The notes under the pieces are model-generated. The model was not told where the DNA came from, made no database searches, and was given only the letters and a program-made list of their open reading frames with translations. A DNA stretch of 64,000 nt from CAYRFQ01 sp964423615 (GTDB lineage: Bacteria; Planctomycetota; Planctomycetia; Gemmatales; Gemmataceae). The position numbers and the translations under genes are program-made. How positions within the stretch are numbered: position 1 is the stretch's first letter; each line of letters begins with the position of its first letter. The DNA is taken from positions 1 through 64,000 of the forward strand of contig CAYRFQ010000003.1 of NCBI GenBank assembly GCA_964423615.1, in the 5' to 3' direction. Shown piece after piece: positions 53,726-62,657 of this stretch.

Positions 53726-56452
53726 ATGTCCACGAACCCCAACAACCAACAAAACGTCCGCGGATGGCAACACGGCCGTCATCCTCGCACCACCCGCAAA
53801 CGCGGCTCAAAGTGGAAACGAGTGTTTTGGTCGGTGCTTGGTTCTGCCGCCATCATCAGCGCGATCATCGCTCTCTTCGTCTACCTTCGAAGCACCCCGG
53901 AGACGTACTTCCTCACAATTCCGATCAGTCAATATAAACATCGTGCTTGGCCAACGAATCCCTACGCAGACAAGGACAGCACTCTCTTGCGAGATCAGTT
54001 TCCTGGTGAAACGAGTGACGCTTTCGAAAGTCAAACGCTTGCCAGCATCTTGCAAGAACTCAGCAATCCACACACCAAGTCGAAGAGACAGATCGTACTT
54101 CACGTTTGTGCTTTGGCAGTCGTCCGAGACGACCAAGTGTATCTCCTTCCTGCCGACGCGATGCCGGACAGTCGGCCAAGCTGGCTTGCTTTGCAAGATG
54201 TCATCGAGTTAGTGGCTCGCCACCCTGCCAAGCACAAACTTCTAATTCTGGACCTACGAGAAGTTCCACCAAGCCCAGACTTGGGCATTTTAGAGAACGA
54301 CGTCGGTACAGCCCTCGAAAGTGTCTTGAAATCCCAGGATTCCAAGTTTCTGGTATTGAGTGCCTACTCGGCTGCTGAAAGGTCTCTCCTTTTCTACGAG
54401 GGCGCATCATCGATTTTCGCGTATTACCTGGCCAAAGGGTTGAGCGGTCGAGCCGATGGATACCAGTCAACAAACAACACCTTCACGAGCGTCCAGGAGC
54501 ATAGCACCAATGGTCGGGTAACTGTCCAAGAACTCGCGGCCTACGTTGGGTACCACGTAGACCGTTGGGCTCGTTCGAATCGACATACTCGCCAAAGACC
54601 GTTTTTGTTTGGAAAGGGTGACTTCACGATCGGCAAAGTCAACCCGGACGAATGGAGCGAGCCGAAACCAGAACACAAGTACCCCGATTGGCTTGAAGAA
54701 GGTTGGAAACTCCGAGACACTTGGCGAAAAGACGGAACCTTGGTCGCAGCCGCGAAACCATTTGTGGACTTTCAACGACTCCTCAAGCGGTCGGAAGAGA
54801 GATGGCTAGGAGGTTTGGATGATGATGAGGATAAGCTGAAAACCGAACTCGCCTGGGACTCCGAACGAATCCAGCACCAAGTAACGAAAGCCCAAAAACC
54901 TCCGCGATCCTTACCGTTTTCCCTGGCTGCGATTTTTTCCCCCAACGCCTCAGGAGATGCCGAGACATCGGAAAACGACAAGAACCAACAAGCCATCGAA
55001 GCGTTTCGAAGTGAACTGGAAAGCCTGTTCGAACAAATGGAGATCGCTCCACCGCCGCAAAAAGACCTCAAAGCGAAACAGAAGGAACTCGCCAAACAAG
55101 CGAAAGAACTTCCGTATCTGGCACGTCTGCAAACGATTTGGACGGTTCTCCAAAAACCACGTAAAACCAGTCAAGCTCACATCAAAATGGCATTGGAGTT
55201 GATCCAAGATCGCCCCTCCGATTGGAAACAATCAGAGAGAATAGCCTCGGAGAAATTGAAAACCCTCATCGAAGACTTCGAATTCTTCAAAACAACTTAC
55301 ATGGCCGAATGGGACGGAGGCAGTGTCAAACAGTATCTCGACACCACGGAAAAGGCCGAAACCACGTGGAGCCAGCTCGAATCTTCGCCGCGAGCGATAC
55401 CCTGGGTCGTTTCCGCGTTACACAAAGCCGACATTCTTAGGCGAAAAGGAGAAAAGGCTCTGGCCCGACGGAATTCGAAAGACTGGTCCCAAGCGAGAAA
55501 AGCACTCGCCGACGCCGAAGAAAAATACACGACTGTTCAAAAACGTATTCGAGATGTCCAGGACGCCACAACAAAGTACACCAAGGCATTAACTACCCTA
55601 CCCGGATATGTGGAATATTTTCTCACAGCCCCCATCCCAAAGCTCCCCGAGGAGCCCAAATGGTTCGACGCCATCGAAACCGTGATTACGCTCCATCGAA
55701 TCTTGAACGATCCCGACCCGAGCAACTTCTTTGCGTTGGAAGACGCCATCGGAAAGCTGGATAGTTCGGAGGACGCATTCAAGTCCTCAATGCGAAGACA
55801 GCTGGACGGCTTACGAGAAAATCGTAATCCTGGCCCCAAAGACTACCGGCTCATGAAGGCGATTTTGACCCGGCCAGACCTTTCACACTCGGTCAGAATA
55901 GATCTTTGGAATCGGGCCCGAGATTTGTCCTGGAAACGGCACCAACAATTCGTCGAGTCGGATGATGGGGAGTTCAATTCCCGTATCGATGCCCCCGAGC
56001 CCACCACGAAAGAGCTCAAACAAGCGAGACTCAACCGACGGGAACGAATCGTGAAATACAATCTGGAGTTGTTGAAGTTAGCGGGAAGAGATACCACCAA
56101 AGCCGTGGAAGCGTACGACCGTAATAGCTGGAAACGCCTGGCAATTCAGCTAAGAGAACACTGGACCAAAGAACTCTTCGACGATTTCGTGCGCTCAGAA
56201 CAGAAGCCATTCCAAGCCCAAAGACTTGGGTGTTTTGTGTCGGCGTTCCATCACGATGAAGTCCCCGACAAAGACCACTGGGCGCATAACCCAACGTATT
56301 CACTTGATCAAAAATACCGTTTGCTTTTCCGGACCCATTTGAAGAAGCGATACGAGGAAGATCTCAAAGCTATTCAAGCCATGTCGGCCCTCTACCGTCG
56401 CTATATCCCATTCTATAAGCGGGCCATCATAGAAATCACTCGGAACGACTGA
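53726..56452 (+). CDS. Large membrane protein with degenerate caspase-like domain (paralogue of the preceding gene)
   Basis: 908 residues from ATG 53726. A basic tail and one membrane helix (about 33-53) precede an outside caspase-like domain (60-330). The His loop reads VLHVCALAV and the Cys loop reads LLILDLREV (Asp176, Arg178 in place of Cys), so both catalytic residues appear lost or shifted. LVLSAYSAAERS, FAYYLAKGLSG and VTVQELAAYVGYHV are family-like. Helical parts follow, parallel to the 47805 protein: for example KGEKALARRNSKDWSQARKAL here against RRGEDWLFGADPQAWAQAKEA there. It lacks the vWA domain. Both probably work together at the envelope. Confidence 0.83.
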   Translation: MSTNPNNQQNVRGWQHGRHPRTTRKRGSKWKRVFWSVLGSAAIISAIIALFVYLRSTPETYFLTIPISQYKHRAWPTNPYADKDSTLLRDQFPGETSDAFESQTLASILQELSNPHTKSKRQIVLHVCALAVVRDDQVYLLPADAMPDSRPSWLALQDVIELVARHPAKHKLLILDLREVPPSPDLGILENDVGTALESVLKSQDSKFLVLSAYSAAERSLLFYEGASSIFAYYLAKGLSGRADGYQSTNNTFTSVQEHSTNGRVTVQELAAYVGYHVDRWARSNRHTRQRPFLFGKGDFTIGKVNPDEWSEPKPEHKYPDWLEEGWKLRDTWRKDGTLVAAAKPFVDFQRLLKRSEERWLGGLDDDEDKLKTELAWDSERIQHQVTKAQKPPRSLPFSLAAIFSPNASGDAETSENDKNQQAIEAFRSELESLFEQMEIAPPPQKDLKAKQKELAKQAKELPYLARLQTIWTVLQKPRKTSQAHIKMALELIQDRPSDWKQSERIASEKLKTLIEDFEFFKTTYMAEWDGGSVKQYLDTTEKAETTWSQLESSPRAIPWVVSALHKADILRRKGEKALARRNSKDWSQARKALADAEEKYTTVQKRIRDVQDATTKYTKALTTLPGYVEYFLTAPIPKLPEEPKWFDAIETVITLHRILNDPDPSNFFALEDAIGKLDSSEDAFKSSMRRQLDGLRENRNPGPKDYRLMKAILTRPDLSHSVRIDLWNRARDLSWKRHQQFVESDDGEFNSRIDAPEPTTKELKQARLNRRERIVKYNLELLKLAGRDTTKAVEAYDRNSWKRLAIQLREHWTKELFDDFVRSEQKPFQAQRLGCFVSAFHHDEVPDKDHWAHNPTYSLDQKYRLLFRTHLKKRYEEDLKAIQAMSALYRRYIPFYKRAIIEITRND

Positions 56453-56473
56453 TATTTTTTCGGAGACAGTTAC

Positions 56474-56920
56474 ATGCCCCTGGATTGGGTGCAAAATCAC
56501 TGGAAAGAGTGGGCGCAGATCGCTGACGAAGACGAGGAACAATTCAACGAGGTATGCACTTCCTACCCTCAGGGGGCTGTACAACTCAAGTATGCTTGCA
56601 GAGGTTGGATTCCAATTCTGCAATTCAACCTCGGTAATATGATCGGAATCGACTTGTCTCCTGGCCCGAAAGGACGCCTTGGGCAGGTAATTCTATTTGG
56701 CCGGGACGAAGAAGTACATTTTGTCGTTGGTCAGAATTGGGCTGACTTTTTGGAAAAATTTGCTGAAGTCTTCGAAAGTGTATCTCTCGACAGCCTCGAC
56801 ATGCAAAATCCCGATGTGTTCCACGATCAGTTCAACGCCCAGCTCATTACCCCACCTGAGAACTCAGCATTTCAGTTTCGTGACGGTCTTCGGATTTTGG
56901 TTCAGAACGGGAAGTGGTAA
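56474..56920 (+). CDS. SMI1/KNR4 (SUKH)-like protein
   Basis: 148 residues, ATG 21 bp after the preceding stop and with CGGAGA upstream, so co-transcribed. Soluble, no signal. It has the SMI1/KNR4 pattern: WIPILQFNLGNMIGIDLSPGP, then GQVILFGRDEEVHFVV, then NWADFLEKFAEVFESV. The family includes yeast Knr4 and many bacterial immunity proteins against polymorphic toxins. No toxin is seen nearby. Here it may act as a cytoplasmic adaptor to the two membrane proteins, which is inference. Confidence 0.8.
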   Translation: MPLDWVQNHWKEWAQIADEDEEQFNEVCTSYPQGAVQLKYACRGWIPILQFNLGNMIGIDLSPGPKGRLGQVILFGRDEEVHFVVGQNWADFLEKFAEVFESVSLDSLDMQNPDVFHDQFNAQLITPPENSAFQFRDGLRILVQNGKW

Positions 56921-56963
56921 ACTGATCCGATCCGAACTCATGACTTTGACAAAGTGAAATCCA

Positions 56964-58505
56964 ATGCAATATTCCCCCACCTTCGAAGAATTCACCGAAC
57001 TCGCCAAACTTGGATCTGTCGTGCCGGTCTACCGTCAGCTCATGGGCGACACCTTAACGCCAGTGACGGCCTTTCACATTCTCTCCGGGTTTCGCGAAAT
57101 GGAACCCGAAACTGACGAGACGAGCCGCGCCGACTGGAATTTTTTGTTCGAAAGTGTCATCGGCGGCGAACGGATTGGACGCTACAGCTTTCTCGGAGCC
57201 GAGCCGTTCCTGACGTTCCAAGCCTACGGGAACAAGGTCCTTATCCAGGACTTACGCACCCCTTCTCAACCTCCCGTCGAACAGGAACACCCCGATCCGA
57301 TTCGTCTTCTTGAGGAAACCTTGCAGACTTATCGTGCTCCGTCTGTCCCAGGGCTGCCGCGTTTTTCTGGTGGAGCTGTCGGATACGCGGGCTACGACTC
57401 CGTGCGATACGTCGAGCATCTCCCGAAAGCCCCTCACGACGACCGCCGCTTGCCCGACCTGTGTTTTGCGTTCTATGACCGGATGATAATCTTCGACCAC
57501 ATCAACAAGACGATCGCGATTGTTGCCCAAGCTCACATCGATCCCAACGACCTCAGATCGAGTTACGAGAAGGCGTGTCGGCGCGTCGATGGCCTCGTCC
57601 GGAAACTCCAAACCCAGCGAGTCGAGTTGCCGCTGACCGACATCGCGCCGGCAGGCGAAGCCTCGTTGAAATTCACCTCGAACTATACTCGCAAGGAATT
57701 CGAAACCCACGTCGAAAGGTGCCAGGAATACATCCGGGCTGGCGACATCTTCCAAGTCGTATTGAGCCAACGATTGGAGGTCCCCATTTCGGCCTCACCA
57801 TTCGACATCTACAGGACCCTTCGTGTCGTAAACCCGAGTCCATTCATGTTTCACCTAAAGGCCGGATCGTTTCACTTGGTCGGAAGTTCGCCAGAGATCA
57901 TGGTGCGGGTCGAAGGTGACCAAGTTACGATCCGCCCTTTGGCGGGAACTCGACGACGAGGGAAAAATTACGAGGAAGATGATCGACTGGCCGCCGACCT
58001 CCTCAGCGACGAGAAGGAACGCGCCGAACACATCATGCTCGTCGACCTCGGACGTAACGACGTCGGACGAGTCGCCCGATTCAACACTGTCCAGTTGTCC
58101 GACGTGATGGTCGTCGAATTGTATAGCCACGTCATGCACATCAGCAGCAACGTCACTGGACAACTGCGCGAAGACATGACTGCCTTCGATGCACTCCGGT
58201 CATGTTTGCCCGCCGGAACCTTGAGCGGTGCCCCCAAGGTTCGTGCGATGGAGATCATTGACGAACTCGAGCCTCACCGTCGAGGTCCGTACGGTGGAGC
58301 CGTCGGTTACATCGATTTCAGCGGCAACATGGATACTTGTATAGCCCTGCGTACACTCGTCCTGAAAGACAACATGGCCTACATCCAGGCGGGCGCCGGG
58401 CTCGTCTATGACAGCGTCCCGGCAAACGAGTGGCAAGAAACCCTCAACAAAGCCATGGGCATGTTGAAGGCGTTGGAAATCGCCGAGAAACAAACGCACA
58501 GGTAA
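56964..58505 (+). CDS. trpE: Anthranilate synthase component I
   Basis: 513 residues, normal length. It makes anthranilate from chorismate with ammonia from TrpG, the first step of tryptophan synthesis. N-terminal part has FESVIGGERIGRYSFLG, equal to the feedback-site LLES region. The chorismate-binding part has RAGDIFQVVLSQR, NPSPFMFHL, SSPEIMVRVEG, RPLAGTRRRG, LVDLGRNDVGRV and LPAGTLSGAPKVRAMEIIDELE. It follows the SMI1-like gene by 43 bp but has its own weak ribosome site. trpG and trpD are not in the window. Confidence 0.97.
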   Translation: MQYSPTFEEFTELAKLGSVVPVYRQLMGDTLTPVTAFHILSGFREMEPETDETSRADWNFLFESVIGGERIGRYSFLGAEPFLTFQAYGNKVLIQDLRTPSQPPVEQEHPDPIRLLEETLQTYRAPSVPGLPRFSGGAVGYAGYDSVRYVEHLPKAPHDDRRLPDLCFAFYDRMIIFDHINKTIAIVAQAHIDPNDLRSSYEKACRRVDGLVRKLQTQRVELPLTDIAPAGEASLKFTSNYTRKEFETHVERCQEYIRAGDIFQVVLSQRLEVPISASPFDIYRTLRVVNPSPFMFHLKAGSFHLVGSSPEIMVRVEGDQVTIRPLAGTRRRGKNYEEDDRLAADLLSDEKERAEHIMLVDLGRNDVGRVARFNTVQLSDVMVVELYSHVMHISSNVTGQLREDMTAFDALRSCLPAGTLSGAPKVRAMEIIDELEPHRRGPYGGAVGYIDFSGNMDTCIALRTLVLKDNMAYIQAGAGLVYDSVPANEWQETLNKAMGMLKALEIAEKQTHR

Positions 58506-58594
58506 AAAGTGGAATTGAGAGAGCGATGGGAATTGGTTCTCCTTTTCATTGGCCAACTCCTCAAGGATACGATGTCGTTGACTTTCGCCCAGAG

Positions 58595-58620
58595 AACCGA
58601 CACTTCCGGTTATTTCTTTT
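58595..58620 (+). terminator. Possible terminator of trpE
   Basis: AACCG (58595-58599) pairs with CGGTT (58607-58611) across seven bases, followed by ATTTCTTTTCT. It lies between trpE and the convergent transporter gene. The stem is short, so the call is weak. Confidence 0.35.
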
Positions 58621-58631
58621 CTCCTTCACTC

Positions 58632-60728
58632 TCAGCTCCACTGGGTTTCTTCTTCCTCAGGAATGGCTTCAGCGTCGAGGGCCTTGAGATAAGCCGGGCG
58701 GAAGAATTGCGACATCCAGAATCGCAGCGGCACCAGGAGAGCGATGAAGAGTGGAAACAAAATTCCCAGTCGAATCGGCGGGTCAAGGTGGAAGTGAGTA
58801 CTCAGGTTATCGCTTTCTTTCACAAGCCATAAAACGACCAGGCATCCCAACTGGATGGCAGTATAGCTGTGTATCGTCCAGATCGGGACTCTTCGGATAT
58901 AGTGAGTCGCGGGGTAAAGCGAGGGTTGCATCACCCACAAGCTCAACCGCTCGAAGAACTGATTTCCTCGCATCGAAACAATGCCCATGAACAAGAATAA
59001 CCCGTAGAGCACTGCATACGGGATCTCTTTCAAATAGACGAGCAACAGCAAGGATGCTCCAACCATCAAGTGGATGGCCAATGCCGTGACTCGGTTTTCT
59101 CGAACGTGGAGAATACGGTCACGGCGCTCGCCACTCGCGCCCACAACTTCTTCCGTTGTGGCCAGGCTCCTGACATGGTTGAGCGAACGAACCGTTGCCG
59201 CTACGAGCCAAGGCAAACCAAACACCGAGCAGAAACCAACAAGCACTCCAACCAGCGCTAGATCGAGATGATACCCACCGCCTTTTTGTAAATTATGATC
59301 CGGGGCGTTGACGATCCTCGCCGTGATGTTCTGGTCCAGATAGATCAAGATCGTAGCAAGGATGGCTGGCCCGATCGTCGCGAACTGAACCCATACAGGT
59401 GCGTCGAAAGGGTTGATGAGCCAGCTACGGTCTTCTTTCGTAGGTCCGAAAGTCGTCGGTGCCGCCAGCTTGTCGAGATAGATTTCGTGGTAAACGAAGG
59501 CAACAATCGTCATGACCACGATAGCGATCGTCGGACCAAAGTCGGCGAGGAATTCACGAATCCACGGAAGCATATAGCGACTCCGACGCATCCCCTGAAG
59601 ACTTATCGCTATGTAGAACGTCCCCAGCGCTAACAACACCGACAAGACTGCCACGGCGTGGTGCTGTGCTGCCTCTTGCTTTTCGGAAATCAGGAAGATG
59701 TCTTCGATCGCCGTCACTATGAAAATGATCGAGATGAGTGCGGCGAAGATTTCGTCCGTAAATCGCGTGAAATAACGTATCCAACAACTAGCATCCGTGA
59801 TGGCCAACACCAGCATAAGAACGCTCGTCCATATACCGACCCACGCGTAAGTCGGGAAGAACGGGATCTCGTACGCTTGGCAAAGATTGAACAGAATCAC
59901 GGTGAAGATCAAAAGCGGTCCCGTTCCACCGAGGATGATCAACGGCTGTCCCGCAAACAAAGCATAGATCACCCCGCAGATGGCCGTGGCCGTAAGCATC
60001 TCGACCGCCCCGATATGAGCGACTCCATTGGGGTCTGTCGTTCCGGTCGCCATCAACCCACCGAACGTCACGGCCGGGGCCAGACACGCAAAGAAGAGAA
60101 ACAACGTCGAGGCCAACGTTTTAGGATGGAACCCATCGACGAAGTCGCTCGTGAAACGGCCCACGACTCGTCGAACGTCGGCGATCAACCCTCCACACAA
60201 TCGACCACTGTAGTCCATTCCATCTAGAGTATGCGTAACATCTGCTGGAGCCGGAGTCGCCCGCCCTATGGCCTTATCCAGGGCTCGTAGCAGACCCTCC
60301 GGCTTGTCAGCTTGATTGAGATCGAACCGAAATTCTTCGTCCGACATCAGCCGAGCAATTAACGCCAGAGTGTCGATGTGGTCCGCCGCAGCGGCCTTGG
60401 GGCCGAGTAGGATAAAGAGGTATCGGGTGGCGATATGGTCGGGAGCCCCCAGATTTAGTGGATCCTTCAGCCGCACGAACACAACCGTTTGCTCGATCAT
60501 CGAATCCAGATAGCAGTGCGGCACTGCGACAGCGTGCCCGATGGCCGTCGACGACTTTCGTTCCCGCTCGCCAAGCTTTCCCACAATTTCGTCTCGGGCA
60601 CCCGGAGCCAACAGTTTCACGTCAACCAGGTGTTGAATCGTCTTGGCGAATACCTCGTCGATGCTCCGCGCTTCCATGTCGAATAAGCAAGTGCTTTCAT
60701 TGGAGAATGTCTTGCGCAGGACCTTCAT
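58632..60728 (-). CDS. SLC4/HCO3-type anion transporter with N-terminal PTS EIIA-like domain
   Basis: 698 residues; ATG follows AAAGGAAAC. Residues 1-155 are a PTS EIIA (fructose/mannitol or PtsN class) domain with the phospho-His loop AVAVPHCYLD (His71), FVRLKDPLNLG and LLGPKAAAADHIDTL. Residues about 175-690 are a membrane domain of the bicarbonate/anion exchanger family: TLASTLFLFFACLAPAVTFGG, LFAGQPLIILGGTGPLLIF, WTSVLMLVLAITD, FTDEIFAALISIIFI and a C-terminal RLSLWVMQPSLYP, PIWTIHSYTAIQL. It should move bicarbonate or another anion across the inner membrane. The EIIA domain may control it by phosphorylation or binding. Confidence 0.9.
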   Translation of the reverse strand: MKVLRKTFSNESTCLFDMEARSIDEVFAKTIQHLVDVKLLAPGARDEIVGKLGERERKSSTAIGHAVAVPHCYLDSMIEQTVVFVRLKDPLNLGAPDHIATRYLFILLGPKAAAADHIDTLALIARLMSDEEFRFDLNQADKPEGLLRALDKAIGRATPAPADVTHTLDGMDYSGRLCGGLIADVRRVVGRFTSDFVDGFHPKTLASTLFLFFACLAPAVTFGGLMATGTTDPNGVAHIGAVEMLTATAICGVIYALFAGQPLIILGGTGPLLIFTVILFNLCQAYEIPFFPTYAWVGIWTSVLMLVLAITDASCWIRYFTRFTDEIFAALISIIFIVTAIEDIFLISEKQEAAQHHAVAVLSVLLALGTFYIAISLQGMRRSRYMLPWIREFLADFGPTIAIVVMTIVAFVYHEIYLDKLAAPTTFGPTKEDRSWLINPFDAPVWVQFATIGPAILATILIYLDQNITARIVNAPDHNLQKGGGYHLDLALVGVLVGFCSVFGLPWLVAATVRSLNHVRSLATTEEVVGASGERRDRILHVRENRVTALAIHLMVGASLLLLVYLKEIPYAVLYGLFLFMGIVSMRGNQFFERLSLWVMQPSLYPATHYIRRVPIWTIHSYTAIQLGCLVVLWLVKESDNLSTHFHLDPPIRLGILFPLFIALLVPLRFWMSQFFRPAYLKALDAEAIPEEEETQWS

Positions 60729-61593
60729 TTGTGTTTCCTTTCGGTGCCCGAACTTTGATCTGCTCCCAAGTTTCTCATGGAGTCAGTCCAAAACCAACAA
60801 TCCTACATATCGGTGAGAGGTTTTTGAGTCGTGCCTGAAGGGGCAAAAAACATCCCCGAACGTCGAATTATGTGTGGTAAAGACGTGTGAAATCCTCATC
60901 ATCTCGTGATAGGAGTATCAGTGAGAAATGAAAGGTCCATGCGCTGTAGTGGTGTGGTTACGTGGTCCCTTCCTCCCTCGATCATGACAACTGCCAGCGG
61001 GTTTGATACCGTACGATGGTGAGCCCGATTTCTGCATTTTGAGGTTACGATGGCTCGTCGAGCAGTTTTTTCTGTTGGATCGCGGCAGGAAAATGCTGGA
61101 ATCCAATAGAGAAAACTACACGAGGAGCCATCCCTCCAAAGCTACCACAAAACTGGCGTTTCGCTTAGAGACGAGAGCAAGCAGCCTTACTTTGGGATTT
61201 CACAACTGACCAGGTATCGGTTGACTGTTCCACCGGTATACCTAAACAACCTGCACTAACGCAAGCTCCCTTTCCACGACAAGGACTCCCGCGCACCCAT
61301 TGTTTGGCAAGAAACGTTCTGGCGATCCGGTCCCTGACCGTTGTCGCGTCGTGCGTCGACTGAAAAGGAGTCGCGAATTGTCCAACTCCCCGTCTGTTTG
61401 TGGACATTAGATGGAAGTTGGTAATACTAACATCGACCAAGCCAATCCCACTCAAAGTGGTAAAGCGGAATCGAAAACGAATTCCTCGACGCATGTCCAA
61501 AAGCAGACAAAATAGTGCGAGGAAAAGACTGCCGTAGTCTGGACACCACACTAGAAACATCCCGAGATCCACCGAATCGAGCCATCAACAAGA
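60729..61593. other. Longest gene-free interval of the window
   Basis: 865 bp between divergent genes. Open frames here (up to 135 codons, minus strand) look random, with many Cys and Arg and no ribosome site. I saw no tRNA, conserved RNA motif or long repeat. It should contain the promoters of the EIIA-SLC4 gene and the ABC-2 permease gene. A decayed gene is possible. Confidence 0.4.
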
Positions 61594-62655
61594 ATGTCTT
61601 TCTTCGCAATCTTCCAAATTGCCCTGTGCCGTCTCCGTGAATTTTGCCGTGAACCCGCTGCCTTGTTTTGGGTCTACGGCTTTCCGCAGGTGATTCTCTT
61701 GGCCTTGGGCTTTGCCTTCACTGACCGGGCTCCGGATCAACTCCACGTCGATCTCGTCACACTCAGATTGTCAGAAACTCAGACGGATTCGATTCAATCG
61801 CTTCTTGAACAGGAGCAACGATTGATCGTCAAGTCTGGGACGAAACAAACAAGTTTAGAGCGACTACAAAAGGTGAAAATATCGGCCGTCATCGTTGCCG
61901 TTCCGTCAAAAAACACGACGCTTCCTCCAAAGTACACGATTCACTACGATCCCGACCGAATCGACAGTTCTCAAGCTCAAGTCATCGCCGAGGGTGCCCT
62001 CCTGCGGGCTTACAACTCCTCCGTGACGATAACTTCCCAAGAAGAACGGCAGCGTGGCGGTCGATATATCGATTTTCTCGTACCGGGTCTCTTGGCCGTC
62101 GGCGTCATGGGGGGAAGTCTGGTCGCGATCGGTTACACGCTCGTCGAAATGCGGATGCGGAAACTCCTGCGAGTCTATCTAGCCACTCCGCTGCGGAAGG
62201 ACGAGTTGTTTCTCGGTTTGATGTTGGGCCGGCTCGGCTTTCTTTTGCCTGAAGTGTTCTCGGTCGTTGTCGTGAGTTGGGTCGTGTTCGGGGTGACGGT
62301 GGCGGGTAACTTTTTGTTGCTCTTGATCACGCTTTTCGTTGGGGCGGTAGCCTTCATGGGCATCGGGCTTTTTTTCGGAGCCCGTGGGAAGTCACTCGAA
62401 GCCATTTCGGGATGGGTCAGTTTATTGATGCTCGTCCAGTGGGTGTTCTGCGGCGTGTTCTTCTCGCGGGCGGTGTACCCGCCAGAGTGGCAAGCATGGC
62501 TTCAATGGATTCCTTTGAGCGCTCTCGTCGATGCCACCCGAGGCGTCATGCAAGACGCCGCCGGGTGGTCCGAAATCTTCGACGAGTTAGTCGTCCTTAC
62601 GATCTGGTCCGTCGTGTCTTTTCTAGTTGCGATCTGGCGATTCCGGGTCGATTGA
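61594..62655 (+). CDS. ABC-2 type transporter permease
   Basis: 353 residues. First membrane helix at about 22-42 after a short cytoplasmic helix (FCREPAALFWVYGFPQVI), then an outside domain (45-150), then five membrane helices from about 160 to 345, the ABC-2/NatB-like layout. The stretch DFLVPGLLAVGVMGGSL and the LRVYLATPLRKDELFLG coupling helix are typical. It exports an unknown substrate with a separate ATPase, which is absent next to it; the cognate ATPase must be encoded elsewhere. It ends 2 bp before the convergent WD40 gene. Confidence 0.9.
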   Translation: MSFFAIFQIALCRLREFCREPAALFWVYGFPQVILLALGFAFTDRAPDQLHVDLVTLRLSETQTDSIQSLLEQEQRLIVKSGTKQTSLERLQKVKISAVIVAVPSKNTTLPPKYTIHYDPDRIDSSQAQVIAEGALLRAYNSSVTITSQEERQRGGRYIDFLVPGLLAVGVMGGSLVAIGYTLVEMRMRKLLRVYLATPLRKDELFLGLMLGRLGFLLPEVFSVVVVSWVVFGVTVAGNFLLLLITLFVGAVAFMGIGLFFGARGKSLEAISGWVSLLMLVQWVFCGVFFSRAVYPPEWQAWLQWIPLSALVDATRGVMQDAAGWSEIFDELVVLTIWSVVSFLVAIWRFRVD

Positions 62656-62657
62656 TC

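Noticed and set aside
61165..61572. 135-codon minus-strand frame in the long gap
   Set aside because: Random-looking composition with many Cys and Arg, no ribosome site and no family resemblance.
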